DNA of 64,000 nucleotides from Sporosarcina sp. D27 (GTDB lineage Bacteria > Bacillota > Bacilli > Bacillales_A > Planococcaceae). The notes below the pieces were generated by a model. That model did not search any database and had not been told where the DNA came from. It saw only the letters and a list, made by a program, of their open reading frames with translations. Shown in pieces: positions 47,719 to 56,869 of the stretch (positions are counted from its first letter, which is position 1; each line of letters starts with the position of its first letter). The stretch spans positions 372,001 to 436,000 of the forward strand of contig NZ_AZUC01000047.1 in assembly GCF_000586555.1 (NCBI RefSeq). Direction: 5' to 3'. A program made the translations under genes and the position numbers.

Positions 47719-47790
47719 ATGTATAAGCGCCTGAAACGTAAACTGTTAAAACGGCTGAATGGCATCCTCGGTAAAAAGTCAATCGCATAA
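47719..47790 (+). CDS. Unannotated 23-residue basic amphipathic peptide
   Basis: An ATG-started frame of 23 codons with the ribosome site AAGGAGTG ten bases upstream, a near-consensus promoter before it and a terminator directly after. The peptide starts MYKRLKRKLLKRL and ends GKKSIA. It has ten Lys or Arg and no acidic residue, with Leu/Ile at 5, 9, 10, 13, 16, 17 and 22, as in a cationic amphipathic helix. I do not recognise a family. It could be a membrane-active or nucleic-acid-binding micropeptide, a type I toxin-like peptide, or the visible part of a small RNA. The signals for expression are seen; function is not. Confidence 0.6.
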   Translation: MYKRLKRKLLKRLNGILGKKSIA

Positions 47791-47799
47791 CGTTGATAC

Positions 47800-47832
47800 G
47801 CCCACCCTTCATAAGGTGGGCTTTTCTTTATT
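47800..47832 (+). terminator. Terminator after the 23-residue peptide gene
   Basis: GCCCACC and GGTGGGC form a seven-base-pair GC-rich stem with an eight-base loop, followed by TTTTCTTTATTTT. Confidence 0.85.
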
Positions 47833-47904
47833 TTCCATGAATGACGTGGTACTATTAAAAGTATCAGTCCAAAAATCGAACGTTAAGAAAAAGGAGAGCA
47901 CAAC

Positions 47905-48114
47905 ATGATCTTTAAAGTTTATTACCAAGAAACCAAGGTACAAGTACCTGTCCGCGAAAACACACAAACATTGTATGTGGAAGCTGAATCTGCACGTGAT
48001 GTACGCAAAAAGTTACAAAATCGTAATTATAACATTGAATTCATTCAACAACTTGAAGGGGAGCATCTCGAATACGAGCAAGCTTCTGAACACTTCGAGC
48101 TTGAGCAGGTGTAA
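47905..48114 (+). CDS. rpoY: RNA polymerase epsilon subunit RpoY
   Basis: Small auxiliary subunit of Firmicutes RNA polymerase (YkzG, DUF1447), 69 residues. The sequence [19 protein letters not shown] and [19 protein letters not shown] matches the family well. The stop overlaps an ATG of the RNase J frame (TAATG); the rpoY-rnjA pair is conserved across Bacillales. Confidence 0.95.
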   Translation: MIFKVYYQETKVQVPVRENTQTLYVEAESARDVRKKLQNRNYNIEFIQQLEGEHLEYEQASEHFELEQV

Positions 48115-48119
48115 TGCAC

Positions 48120-49787
48120 ATGAAGTCTATTAAAAATAATGAAACTGCCGTTTTTGCCTTAGGCGGACTAGGTGAAATCGGTAAGAACACGTATGCCGTA
48201 CAATTTCAAGATGAAATCATCTTGATAGATGCGGGTATTAAATTCCCAGAAGACGATCTACTCGGAATTGACTACGTCATTCCTGATTACACGTATTTGA
48301 AAAGAAATGCTGATAAAATTAAAGGATTATTCATCACACATGGTCACGAAGATCATATCGGAGGAATCCCTTACTTATTGAAACAAGTGAATATGCCTGT
48401 TTACGGTGGTAAATTGGCACTTGGCTTATTACGCAACAAGCTTGAAGAACATGGTCTCGTTCGTTCAACGAAGCTCATTGAGTTTGGTGAAGAGGATGTT
48501 TTCAAATTCCGAAAAACCGCTGTATCATTCTTCCGCACGACACACAGTATTCCCGATGCGTATGGTGTCGTTGTTAAAACTCCTTCAGGCAATATCGTGC
48601 ACACAGGTGATTTTAAATTCGACTTCACGCCTGTCGGAGAACCTGCTAACCTCGCAAAAATGGCTAAAATCGGTAGCGAGGGTGTTCTTTGCCTTCTCTC
48701 TGATAGTACTAATGCTGAAGTTCCAAACTTTACAATGTCGGAACGTAAAGTTGGGGATAGCTTAAATGATATCTTCAGAAAAGTAGACGGACGTGTAATT
48801 TTCGCAACGTTTGCGTCGAATATCCACCGTTTGCAGCAAGTAATTGAAGCTGCACAAATTCATGGACGGAAAGTTGCTGTCTTCGGACGCAGCATGGATA
48901 ACGCGATAACAATCGGCCGGGAACTTGGCTACATCGATGCACCAAAAGATCTCTTTGTAGATGCTCAGAGCATTAATCGTTTACCTGCAAACGAAGTAAT
49001 GATTTTATGTACAGGCAGTCAAGGTGAGCCAATGGCTGCATTGTCTCGAATTGCTAACGGTACACACCGTCAAGTTCAGATTCAGCCAGGCGATACAGTC
49101 ATCTTCTCATCTTCACCTATTCCAGGTAATACGTTAAGTGTGAATAAGACGATTAATGCTTTGTTCCGCGCCGGTGCAGAAGTCATTCATGGCGCACTGA
49201 ACAATATCCATACATCGGGTCACGGTTCACAAGAAGAACAAAAACTGATGTTACGTCTTATTCAGCCGAAATTCTTCATGCCAATCCATGGTGAATATCG
49301 AATGCTGAAAATGCACGAAGAACTTGCAATTGCATGTGATGTGGAACCGGATAATATCTTCATCATGTCTAACGGAGATGTCCTTGCGCTTACTGAAGAT
49401 ACTGCACGACCTGCTGGACGCGTTCCTTCAGGTGACATCTACATTGATGGTAGCGGGATTGGAGATATCGGAAATGTCGTTCTTCGCGATCGCAAAAACC
49501 TTTCCGAAGACGGTCTTGTTATTGTCGTCGCAACGATTGATAAGAAACGTAACCGCGTTGTTTCAGGTCCAGATCTAATTTCACGTGGATTCGTTTACAT
49601 GCGTGAATCTGGCGCGATGATTAACGAAGCCCAATATATGCTAACGCGTCAAATGCACCGCAAATTGTCGACTGGACCAGCTGATATCGGAGTACTAAAA
49701 AGTGATATCATCGATTCACTCAGCTCTTATCTATATGACAAAACAAAACGTAGACCTATGATTCTACCTGTAATTTTAGAAGTATAA
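48120..49787 (+). CDS. rnjA: Ribonuclease J1
   Basis: Metallo-beta-lactamase/beta-CASP nuclease with 5'-exonuclease and endonuclease activity in RNA decay and rRNA maturation. Motifs: [16 protein letters not shown], the zinc-binding [36 protein letters not shown], and [11 protein letters not shown] used the second ATG (48120), eight bases after AGGTG, which gives 555 residues, the B. subtilis length; the ATG at 48114 overlaps the rpoY stop. Ends at a bidirectional terminator. Confidence 0.97.
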   Translation: MKSIKNNETAVFALGGLGEIGKNTYAVQFQDEIILIDAGIKFPEDDLLGIDYVIPDYTYLKRNADKIKGLFITHGHEDHIGGIPYLLKQVNMPVYGGKLALGLLRNKLEEHGLVRSTKLIEFGEEDVFKFRKTAVSFFRTTHSIPDAYGVVVKTPSGNIVHTGDFKFDFTPVGEPANLAKMAKIGSEGVLCLLSDSTNAEVPNFTMSERKVGDSLNDIFRKVDGRVIFATFASNIHRLQQVIEAAQIHGRKVAVFGRSMDNAITIGRELGYIDAPKDLFVDAQSINRLPANEVMILCTGSQGEPMAALSRIANGTHRQVQIQPGDTVIFSSSPIPGNTLSVNKTINALFRAGAEVIHGALNNIHTSGHGSQEEQKLMLRLIQPKFFMPIHGEYRMLKMHEELAIACDVEPDNIFIMSNGDVLALTEDTARPAGRVPSGDIYIDGSGIGDIGNVVLRDRKNLSEDGLVIVVATIDKKRNRVVSGPDLISRGFVYMRESGAMINEAQYMLTRQMHRKLSTGPADIGVLKSDIIDSLSSYLYDKTKRRPMILPVILEV

Positions 49788-49789
49788 TA

Positions 49790-49836
49790 AAAACAGCCTT
49801 CCCCGATTGAACCAACCGGGTGAGGCTGTTTTTTTT
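49790..49836. terminator. Bidirectional terminator between rnjA and ktrC
   Basis: AAAACAGCC and GGCTGTTTT flank an inner CCCGGTT-like pairing. T-runs exist in both directions. Confidence 0.83.
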
Positions 49837-50494
49837 AGTGCAATACTTTTTTCTCGAAGCGATGTATATCGACATCTGATCCAATTACAATTAGTACATC
49901 ATTCAAACGAATCTCTTCTATCGCTTGAGGTGAAACTAAAATGTGATCTTCCCGTTTAATCGCGACAATATTGACACCGAATTTTGCACGGATATCCAAG
50001 TCTATTAATGTTGCGCCTGATAGTTTTTCGTTTGCACGGATTTCCACAATTGAATACTCATCGGATAGTTCTAAGTAATCGAGAATATCGTTTGATACCA
50101 TTCGATTCGCAATGCGTCGTCCCATATCACGCTCAGGATGAATGACGTGGTCTGCCCCAATTTTGCGCAATACTTTTTCATGATAATCATTTTGTGCTTT
50201 CACCGTAATCATTTGCACACCAAGTTCTTTTAGAATCAGCGTTGTTAAAATACTGGCTTGAATATTCTCTCCAATTGCAACGACAACATGTTCAAAATTA
50301 CGAATTCCAAGTGATCGTAAAGACGATTCATCGGTCGTATCCGCTGCAACTGCTTGTGTCGCAATTTGAGCAAACTCATCCACTCGATCTTGAGATTTGT
50401 CAATTGCCATAACAGAAGCATCCAGTTCAATTAGTTCGTTCACGATACTCCCACCAAAGCGGCCAAGGCCGATGACGACAAATTCCTTTTTCAT
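49835..50494 (-). CDS. ktrC: Ktr potassium uptake RCK subunit KtrC
   Basis: Cytoplasmic gating ring subunit of a Ktr potassium transporter. The 219 residues have an N-terminal RCK Rossmann domain (VIGLGRFGGSIVNELIEL; nucleotide-binding) and a C-terminal RCK-C domain (KLSGATLIDLDIRAKFGVNIVAI). Position convergent with rnjA matches B. subtilis ktrC (ykqB). The membrane partner is not in the window. In Bacillus, ktr genes can be under c-di-AMP riboswitch control, but none is visible here. Confidence 0.93.
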   Translation of the reverse strand: MKKEFVVIGLGRFGGSIVNELIELDASVMAIDKSQDRVDEFAQIATQAVAADTTDESSLRSLGIRNFEHVVVAIGENIQASILTTLILKELGVQMITVKAQNDYHEKVLRKIGADHVIHPERDMGRRIANRMVSNDILDYLELSDEYSIVEIRANEKLSGATLIDLDIRAKFGVNIVAIKREDHILVSPQAIEEIRLNDVLIVIGSDVDIHRFEKKVLH

Positions 50495-50565
50495 ATCTCA
50501 TCTCTCCGATTCACGTAAGAATGCGTTAAGTTTACCATAGCAGCTCAACTCTCTCAAATATCGAG

Positions 50566-50602
50566 AAAACCCGACAGACCGTGAAAACGGACGTCGGGTT
50601 TT
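50566..50602 (-). terminator. Terminator after ykuV
   Basis: AAAACCCGAC and GTCGGGTTTT pair around a smaller GTCCG/GGTC-type inner hairpin, followed by TTTTCTC on the minus strand. Confidence 0.85.
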
Positions 50603-50607
50603 AAAAC

Positions 50608-51057
50608 TTACTTCTTCATTTCATCAAGTACACGATTTACGCGCTTTTCAAGCATTTTCATGCCACTTCCGCCAGCTTGGAAGTGACGAAGCTGACCGTC
50701 TTTGTCGAACACATAATATGCAGGTACGTACTGATTTTCGAATGCATCATTCAGTTTAAGTTCGCTGTCTACGTAAATCGGTTGTGTAATGTCGTGTTCA
50801 GCGGCAACAGCTTTAATGTTCTCCAAATCCACATCATCTTCAGAACGTGGCATATGGACAGCGACAACATTCAATTCGTCTTTGTACTTATCACGAAATG
50901 CATTAACGTCTGGCATCGCTTCTTTACACATATGACAGCTCACTGACCAAAAGTGAATGAGTGTCGGTTTTTCGCCTACGAGTTCAGATTTGGTAACTTC
51001 ACCGTTCAACCATGCTGTTGCACCAGATAGTTCTGGTAATTGTTCACGTAATTTCAT
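50608..51057 (-). CDS. ykuV: Thioredoxin-like thiol-disulfide oxidoreductase YkuV
   Basis: TlpA-like thioredoxin-fold protein of 149 residues without signal peptide, thus cytoplasmic. Active-site CHMC (Cys41, Cys44) in HFWSVSCHMCKEAMP; near identity to B. subtilis YkuV along the chain (VVAVHMPRSEDD, FENQYVPAYYVFDK, HFQAGGSGMKMLEKRVNRV). Probably reduces thiols together with the peroxiredoxin encoded upstream. A hairpin lies between the two genes. Confidence 0.93.
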   Translation of the reverse strand: MKLREQLPELSGATAWLNGEVTKSELVGEKPTLIHFWSVSCHMCKEAMPDVNAFRDKYKDELNVVAVHMPRSEDDVDLENIKAVAAEHDITQPIYVDSELKLNDAFENQYVPAYYVFDKDGQLRHFQAGGSGMKMLEKRVNRVLDEMKK

Positions 51058-51079
51058 GTGCTAGTTCCTCCTCTTGGAT

Positions 51080-51109
51080 AAAAATCCCCGCTGCAAAAGC
51101 TGAGCGGGG
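51080..51109 (-). terminator. Hairpin terminator between ykuU and ykuV
   Basis: CCCCGCT and AGCGGGG pair over a ten-base loop, and ATTTTTAT follows on the minus strand. It sits inside the ykuU-ykuV pair, so ykuV may be expressed at a lower level by readthrough. Confidence 0.7.
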
Positions 51110-51137
51110 AACTTCAATCAATTTTCAATATATGAAA

Positions 51138-51680
51138 TTATAGAGTTTCTTGACCGGGACGCCAGTTTGCTGGGCAAAGACCGCCAGTTTGAAGCGCTTG
51201 AAGTACACGAAGTGTTTCGTCTACATCGCGACCAATATTGTTGTGGAATACTGTTTGGTATTGCATTTCACCTTCTGGGTTGACGATGAAAAGACCGCGC
51301 AAAGCAATTCCTTCTTCTTCGATCAATACGCCGTAGTTACGAGCTACTTCGTGATTTGTATCCGCAGCAAGTGGGTAATTCAAATCTCCAAGACCATTGT
51401 CTTTACGGTCTGTGTTGATCCAAGCTTTATGTGTGTGAATAGTGTCTGTAGATACACCGATAACTTCTGCATCAAGGTCTTCAAACTCGTCAAAACGATC
51501 AGACATTGCAGTAATCTCTGTCGGGCAGACAAATGTAAAGTCCATTGGATAGAAGAACAATACAGTCCACTTATCATTTTTCATGTTTTCTTCAAGGCTT
51601 ACTTTACCGAATGACTTGTCCGTCATTACAGCTTCCATTTCGAATCTTGGCGCTTGCTTACCAACCATGCGTTCTACCAT
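51138..51680 (-). CDS. ykuU: 2-Cys peroxiredoxin YkuU
   Basis: AhpC/TSA-family peroxidase of 180 residues. Peroxidatic Cys52 in MDFTFVCPTE and resolving Cys169 in GGLCPANW mark the typical 2-Cys class. B. subtilis YkuU has the same length and is also followed by ykuV. A Fur/PerR-like box lies about 110 bp upstream. Confidence 0.93.
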   Translation of the reverse strand: MVERMVGKQAPRFEMEAVMTDKSFGKVSLEENMKNDKWTVLFFYPMDFTFVCPTEITAMSDRFDEFEDLDAEVIGVSTDTIHTHKAWINTDRKDNGLGDLNYPLAADTNHEVARNYGVLIEEEGIALRGLFIVNPEGEMQYQTVFHNNIGRDVDETLRVLQALQTGGLCPANWRPGQETL

Positions 51681-51782
51681 TCAAAATCCCTCCAATTATC
51701 TTCTGGGCGGAATTCTCATCCGCTCAATTCTTCTCTAGCTTATCAAAAGCTTGTCGGAATATCAATTAGAATGAATCATACA

Positions 51783-51797
51783 TAAGAATCATTATCG
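51783..51797 (-). promoter_or_regulatory. Candidate Fur/PerR-type box upstream of ykuU
   Basis: On the minus strand CGATAATGATTCTTA matches 11 of 14 positions of the TGATAAT-N-ATTATCA inverted repeat. A peroxiredoxin downstream makes PerR or Fur control plausible. Such AT-rich matches can be chance. Confidence 0.25.
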
Positions 51798-51828
51798 AAA
51801 AATGTCATGTAATTGAGAAGAAGATCAA

Positions 51829-52158
51829 TTATGATTCTTCACTGTCCGTGCACATTGAAGGCTTTGCGGGTCTGTCACCACAAAAGTCGCAAGATGGATC
51901 TTCGCATGATACTTCTCGCCATTCATCACACGACGCACAGTACACGGAATCGAATTCTTCATTATAAACGAGTGAGCCCATACAACGAACACAGTGATCC
52001 GCCATTTCCGACCATTCGATCATTGTTTCATTATGATATAAAAACACACGGGAACTGCCATCCGTTACCGTTTGCATGTCACTATTCAGTGCGGTCTTCA
52101 TCAAATTATTCCAGTGCCGGTCTTCCGGGTCAAAATAAAACAGCATTTTCTCGCCCAA
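51829..52158 (-). CDS. Hypothetical zinc-ribbon protein
   Basis: 109 residues, family not recognised. The N-terminal half resembles a small globular domain (LFYFDPEDRHWNNLMKTAL); the C-terminal half has CVRC and CASC, then CEDPSC and CDFC pairs, consistent with one or two zinc sites. The likely start is TTG at 52158, seven bases after GGGGG; an ATG four codons later is the alternative. It lies between ykuU and the divergent polyamine transport operon. Confidence 0.6.
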   Translation of the reverse strand: MGEKMLFYFDPEDRHWNNLMKTALNSDMQTVTDGSSRVFLYHNETMIEWSEMADHCVRCMGSLVYNEEFDSVYCASCDEWREVSCEDPSCDFCGDRPAKPSMCTDSEES

Positions 52159-52304
52159 TCGGAGTCCCCCATTTCTTTGGTATTATTCTACTACGCCTCT
52201 AGTAATAACACAACGAAAGCCCGTTATCACTCTTTGTTTATAATGCCTGCGAGATAGTTATTATTGGATTGAGAAGTGACTAGTATTATTGCTTAAATCT
52301 ACTC

Positions 52305-52332
52305 TTGATTTCCTGTGATGATTTTGTATAAT
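52305..52332 (+). promoter_or_regulatory. Sigma-A-type promoter of the potR-potABCD operon
   Basis: TTGATT, 16 bp, TATAAT. A second possible -10 (TATACT) lies at 52364-52369, near the palindrome. Confidence 0.5.
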
Positions 52333-52372
52333 GAAAGATGCTAAAAGTAAACTTGAAGTTCAGTTATACTAA

Positions 52373-52386
52373 ACTTTCATGAAAGT
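52373..52386 (+). promoter_or_regulatory. Perfect 14-bp palindrome, candidate operator of the pot operon
   Basis: ACTTTCATGAAAGT lies just after a TATACT hexamer and directly before the ribosome site of the regulator gene. A bound repressor here would block initiation; the encoded XRE-cupin protein is the obvious candidate. Confidence 0.5.
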
Positions 52387-52396
52387 AGGATGACAC

Positions 52397-52939
52397 ATGC
52401 AGATCGGCAGCAAAATCAAACGACTGCGATTACAAAGCGGGCTCACACAAGAAGAGCTTGGTGAACGCACTGATTTGACGAAAGGCTACATTTCTCAATT
52501 AGAACGGGATTTGAATTCCCCTTCTATCGAAACGCTTTTCTCCTTGCTCGAAGTTCTCGGTACAACTCCAAAAGACTTTTTTGACGAAACAAAGAAGAGT
52601 GATCCCGTCGTTTACTCACCAGAAGACCAAACAACGTATATAAACGATGAGTTGCATTACAAAATACGCTGGCTCATTCCTAGATCCAACGAAAACGAAA
52701 TGGAACCCGTACATATTACGTTCTCACATAAAGGAGAGCTGAAACAGTTTGCCCCTTCCCTTTCTGAGACGTTTATCTATGTACTTGTAGGGAACGTTGA
52801 AATAGAGATCGGAACTCGTATTTATTCAGCAAGTGAGGGTGATGCAGTGTACTATTCTGCAGAAGACCAGCACCGCATTTCAAATGCACACGACGGAATC
52901 AGCGAGCTCTTACTCGTCGCTACAGAATCTTACTTATAA
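52397..52939 (+). CDS. XRE-family regulator with C-terminal cupin domain, polyamine operon regulator
   Basis: 180 residues: an N-terminal helix-turn-helix (IGSKIKRLRLQSGLTQEELGERTDLTKGYISQLERDLNSPSIETL, residues 3-47) and a C-terminal cupin sensor (SLSETFIYVLVGNVEIEIGTRIYSASEGDAVYYSAEDQHRISN). This is the PuuR-like arrangement. It is first in the operon with potABCD, 15 bases before potA, so it very likely senses polyamines and controls uptake. Its own promoter holds a palindrome. Confidence 0.87.
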   Translation: MQIGSKIKRLRLQSGLTQEELGERTDLTKGYISQLERDLNSPSIETLFSLLEVLGTTPKDFFDETKKSDPVVYSPEDQTTYINDELHYKIRWLIPRSNENEMEPVHITFSHKGELKQFAPSLSETFIYVLVGNVEIEIGTRIYSASEGDAVYYSAEDQHRISNAHDGISELLLVATESYL

Positions 52940-52954
52940 AAAGGGGGACCCTCA

Positions 52955-54058
52955 TTGTCCACACAACCAATCATTCGCTTTGAGAATGTCAGCAAACGCT
53001 TCGGCGAAGACACAACTGTATTAGATGGTGTTTCATTTGAAATGGAACGCGGAAAGTTCTACACACTTCTCGGTCCTTCCGGCTGTGGGAAAACAACAAT
53101 CCTGCGACTTATCGCTGGATTTTCTGAGCCTTCTGAAGGGACGATTTACTTTAATGGGAAATCTGTCAACCAAACCCCTGCCAACGAACGACAAGTGAAC
53201 ACCGTTTTCCAAGATTACGCCCTGTTCCCTCATTTGAACGTCTATGAAAACGTCGCGTTCGGGTTACGCATCAAAAAAGTAAAAAAAGCCGAAGTGGATC
53301 GACGTGTGAAAGAAGCACTTAAGTTCGTCAACCTTGCTGGTTATGAAAACCGAGAGATCACGGAAATGTCCGGTGGTCAACGTCAACGTGTCGCAATTGC
53401 ACGCGCGATCATCAACGATCCGGAAGTCATATTGTTGGATGAACCCCTTTCTGCACTAGATTTGAAACTACGTTCAGCGATGCAGTATGAGCTACGAGAG
53501 CTACAGCAACGCCTTGGGAAAACTTTCATTTTTGTCACACACGACCAAGAGGAAGCACTTGCGATGTCCGACGAAATCTTCGTTATGAACTCTGGACAAA
53601 TTCAGCAATCGGGTACACCAATCGATATTTACGATGAGCCTATTAACCGTTTCGTTGCTGATTTCATCGGTGAATCGAATATTGTATCTGGCGTCATGAT
53701 CGAAGACTACCTTGTTGAATTTAACGGAAAACGATTTGAATGCGCCGATGCTGGACTCCAGCCCAATGAGAAAGTAGACATCGTGCTTCGACCGGAAGAT
53801 ATTGAAATTACGCCAGTAGATGCCGGGAAACTGACAGTTACAGTAGACACTTCCCTTTTCCGAGGTGTGCACTATGAAATTTCAACATACGACAAAGATG
53901 GAAATGAATGGCTCGTCCATTCGACGAAAAAAGCTGAAGTTGGCATGCAAATCGGTCTAGACTTTATCCCAGAAAACATTCACGTCATGCGTCTCAACGA
54001 GTCCGAAGAAGACTATGATGCGCGACTTGAAGCGTATGGTGCGGCGGATGAAAACTAA
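52955..54058 (+). CDS. potA: Spermidine/putrescine ABC transporter ATP-binding protein
   Basis: ATPase subunit of the polyamine importer. The 367 residues contain Walker [11 protein letters not shown]-loop [15 protein letters not shown], signature [14 protein letters not shown], Walker [13 protein letters not shown], and a C-terminal TOBE region ([12 protein letters not shown]). TTG start with AAAGGGGG seven bases ahead. Overlaps potB by 11 bases. Confidence 0.95.
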   Translation: MSTQPIIRFENVSKRFGEDTTVLDGVSFEMERGKFYTLLGPSGCGKTTILRLIAGFSEPSEGTIYFNGKSVNQTPANERQVNTVFQDYALFPHLNVYENVAFGLRIKKVKKAEVDRRVKEALKFVNLAGYENREITEMSGGQRQRVAIARAIINDPEVILLDEPLSALDLKLRSAMQYELRELQQRLGKTFIFVTHDQEEALAMSDEIFVMNSGQIQQSGTPIDIYDEPINRFVADFIGESNIVSGVMIEDYLVEFNGKRFECADAGLQPNEKVDIVLRPEDIEITPVDAGKLTVTVDTSLFRGVHYEISTYDKDGNEWLVHSTKKAEVGMQIGLDFIPENIHVMRLNESEEDYDARLEAYGAADEN

Positions 54059-54875
54059 TCGCGCTAGCCTTCGTTTGTCCATGGTTCCATACTCTCTTTG
54101 GATTATACTTTTTGTCATTGCACCGATCGGACTGATTGTGTACTACTCATTTTTCGATTTAAGTGGCAATTTCACATTCGATAACTATAAAAACTTTTTC
54201 ACGTCTGTCTATCTCAAACTGACAGTGAGCTCATTTTGGTATGCTTTTCTCATTACGTTCTTCTCGTTGCTAATCTCATACCCAACAGCTTATTTTTTAA
54301 CGAAATTGAAGCATAAACAATTGTGGCTGTTACTGATCATCATCCCATCGTGGATTAATCTACTGTTAAAGACATATGCGTTCATTGGCTTGATGGGGTT
54401 ATATGGACCGGTAAATGCGTTACTTGAAACTGTTGGTATTGGGAAACAACAGATTTTGTTCACAGACTTCAGTTTCGTTTTCGTTTCTGTTTATATCTTC
54501 ATTCCATTTATGATATTACCGATTTTCAATGCTCTGGATAAATTGAATCCTGCGCTGATAGACGCCTCTCGAGATTTAGGCGCGAATGCTTGGACTACTT
54601 TCAGACGTGTGATCTGGCCACTAACCCTTAATGGGGTTAAGTCCGGGATTCAAGTTGTATTCATCCCTGCGCTTTCGTTGTTCATGATCACCCGACTCAT
54701 TGCAGGAAACAAAGTCATAACGCTAGGTACAGCAATTGAGCAACAATTCCTCGTTACACAAAACTGGGGAATGGGCTCAACGATTGCAGTGTTCTTAATT
54801 CTATTCATGGTAGTGATCTTGCTTCTAACGACTGCGAACGAAAGGGGGATGGCTGGAAGTGGAAAGAAACGGTAA
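54048..54875 (+). CDS. potB: Spermidine/putrescine ABC transporter permease PotB
   Basis: Membrane permease of 275 residues with six helices and the EAA-type loop [24 protein letters not shown] that contacts PotA. I chose the ATG at 54048, inside the end of potA, for coupled translation. ATGs at 54015 (longer overlap) and 54081 are alternatives. The last codons overlap potC. Confidence 0.92.
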   Translation: MKTNRASLRLSMVPYSLWIILFVIAPIGLIVYYSFFDLSGNFTFDNYKNFFTSVYLKLTVSSFWYAFLITFFSLLISYPTAYFLTKLKHKQLWLLLIIIPSWINLLLKTYAFIGLMGLYGPVNALLETVGIGKQQILFTDFSFVFVSVYIFIPFMILPIFNALDKLNPALIDASRDLGANAWTTFRRVIWPLTLNGVKSGIQVVFIPALSLFMITRLIAGNKVITLGTAIEQQFLVTQNWGMGSTIAVFLILFMVVILLLTTANERGMAGSGKKR

Positions 54876-55659
54876 ACTCCCAAAAATCTATTTAACAGCT
54901 GTCTTTCTTGTTTTATATGCACCTATTTTCTATTTGATTTTTTACTCATTTAACTCTGGTGGCACGATGTCCCATTTCGAGTCCTTCACATGGGAACATT
55001 ATGCTGCTGTTTTTGAAGATAAACGGCTCATCATCATTGTGCTCAATACAGTAGTCGTCGCCTTACTCTCTGCTTTGATATCAACAGCAATTGGAGTGAT
55101 GGGAGCAATCACAATCCATTACATGAAGAACAAAGCGATGCGGAATGCCATGCTTTCCATGAATAGTATTCTTATGGTAAGTCCTGACGTCATCATCGGT
55201 GCTTCGTTCCTTATTCTGTTTACACTAGTCGGCATCAAACTCGGATTTGCCTCGGTGCTACTTTCCCATATAGCGTTCAGTATTCCGATTGTCGTCATTA
55301 TGGTGTTACCAAAACTCCAGGAGATGAGTCCGACACTGATCGATGCTGCACTCGACCTTGGCGCTACTCGTAAAGAAATTATGTCTCGTGTCATTTTGCC
55401 ATTCATTAAACCTGGGATCTTTGCGGGGTTTTTCTTGGCGCTAACCTATTCTTTGGATGACTTTGCGGTAACGTTCTTTGTGACCGGAAATGGATTCTCG
55501 ACACTTTCCGTTGAAATATACTCGATGGCTAGAACAGGTGTCACGTTAACGATCAATGCACTCTCTGGTCTCATCTTTGTAATAACAGCTGGTCTGATTT
55601 TGGGCTATTACTTCCTAACAAATCGACCTAAAACACCTGCTAGGGGGCTGAAGCGATGA
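54859..55659 (+). CDS. potC: Spermidine/putrescine ABC transporter permease PotC
   Basis: Second permease, 266 residues with six helices and the EAA loop TLIDAALDLGATRKEIMSRVILPF. Starts with GTG inside the end of potB after AAAGGGGG; overlaps potD by four bases, so the operon is tightly coupled. Confidence 0.92.
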   Translation: MERNGKLPKIYLTAVFLVLYAPIFYLIFYSFNSGGTMSHFESFTWEHYAAVFEDKRLIIIVLNTVVVALLSALISTAIGVMGAITIHYMKNKAMRNAMLSMNSILMVSPDVIIGASFLILFTLVGIKLGFASVLLSHIAFSIPIVVIMVLPKLQEMSPTLIDAALDLGATRKEIMSRVILPFIKPGIFAGFFLALTYSLDDFAVTFFVTGNGFSTLSVEIYSMARTGVTLTINALSGLIFVITAGLILGYYFLTNRPKTPARGLKR

Positions 55660-56729
55660 AAGCGTTAGTACGTGGAGCCATTCTTATTGCGGCAACAGCA
55701 GCCATTCTGATGATCATCAATGCACAACTTGCTAAAAGCGGTGCGCAATCCGGTGGGAATACACTGACCGTTTATAACTGGGGTGAATATATTGACCCTG
55801 ATCTCATCAAGCAGTTTGAAAAAGAAACAGGCATCAATGTCATCTATGAAACCTTCGATTCCAATGAAGGAATGATGGGGAAAATCGAGCAAGGCGGTAC
55901 ATCCTACGACATCACAGTACCGTCAGAGTATATGGTGGAGATGATGCGAGAAAAAGATTTGCTCATCCCTCTCGATTACGACAAGATTCCGAACATTAAA
56001 AATATCGATCCCTATTTCATGGATCTTCCATTTGACCCCGACAATACGTATTCCATCCCCTATTTCTGGGGCACACTCGGGATTGCTTATAATCCCACAT
56101 TGTTAGATGGTCAAACATTTGAGAGTTGGGATAACCTGTGGGATCCTTCACTAAAGCAAGAAGCTGTTCTGGTGGATAGTGCACGTGAAGTTATCGGGAT
56201 GAGCTTGAATTCACTAGGCTACTCACTCAACTCAACAAACATTGACGAACTTCGTGAAGCGACGGATAAGCTGAAAACGCTAAGCCCGAATATTAAAGCA
56301 GTCATCGGGGATGAAGTAACCCAAATGATGATGAATAACGAAGCAGCCGTTTCTCTCATATGGTCCGGGCAAGCAGCGGATATGATGTCTGAGAACGAAG
56401 ACATCACATATGTGGTCCCTGAAGAAGGTTCGAACTTATGGTTCGACAACATCGTGATTCCAAAGACGGTGAAAAACATCGACGGGGCTTACGAGTTTAT
56501 CAACTTCATGCTACGTCCTGAAGTCGCTGCTCAAAATGCGGATTACGTAGGTTATTCCACGCCTAATAAAGAAGCACTGTCCCTCCTAGACCCAGAGGTC
56601 GTTTCTGATGAACGGTATTACCCGGATGAAAAGGCCCGGGAGCACTTGGAAGTGTATAAAGATTTAGGATTGGAAATGCTTGGTACGTACAATGAGTTGT
56701 TTTTGGAGTTTAAGATGAATATGAAGTAA
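55656..56729 (+). CDS. potD: Spermidine/putrescine-binding protein PotD
   Basis: Extracytoplasmic substrate-binding protein of 357 residues. It shows LTVYNWGEYIDPDLIKQFEKETG, the acidic and aromatic polyamine-binding positions in YDITVPSEYMVEMM and IPYFWGTLGIAYNP, and SLIWSGQAADMM. The N-terminal hydrophobic segment (8-25) has no lipobox cysteine, unlike most Gram-positive PotD, so it is probably held by an uncleaved anchor or released. Last gene of the operon, followed by a terminator. Confidence 0.92.
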   Translation: MKALVRGAILIAATAAILMIINAQLAKSGAQSGGNTLTVYNWGEYIDPDLIKQFEKETGINVIYETFDSNEGMMGKIEQGGTSYDITVPSEYMVEMMREKDLLIPLDYDKIPNIKNIDPYFMDLPFDPDNTYSIPYFWGTLGIAYNPTLLDGQTFESWDNLWDPSLKQEAVLVDSAREVIGMSLNSLGYSLNSTNIDELREATDKLKTLSPNIKAVIGDEVTQMMMNNEAAVSLIWSGQAADMMSENEDITYVVPEEGSNLWFDNIVIPKTVKNIDGAYEFINFMLRPEVAAQNADYVGYSTPNKEALSLLDPEVVSDERYYPDEKAREHLEVYKDLGLEMLGTYNELFLEFKMNMK

Positions 56730-56744
56730 GTTGTTTGGTTACAG

Positions 56745-56773
56745 CAGAAGCGAATTGTCGCTTCTGTTTTTTT
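56745..56773 (+). terminator. Terminator of the pot operon
   Basis: CAGAAGCG and CGCTTCTG over a six-base loop, then TTTTTTT. Confidence 0.87.
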
Positions 56774-56869
56774 ATTTGAAGGGATTGATTTGTCGCGAGG
56801 TGGAGATGGATGGTGCGAAAGTTATGTACCGCGGGAGGTTGAAGATAGAGGAATAGAAGTTTCAATGGC

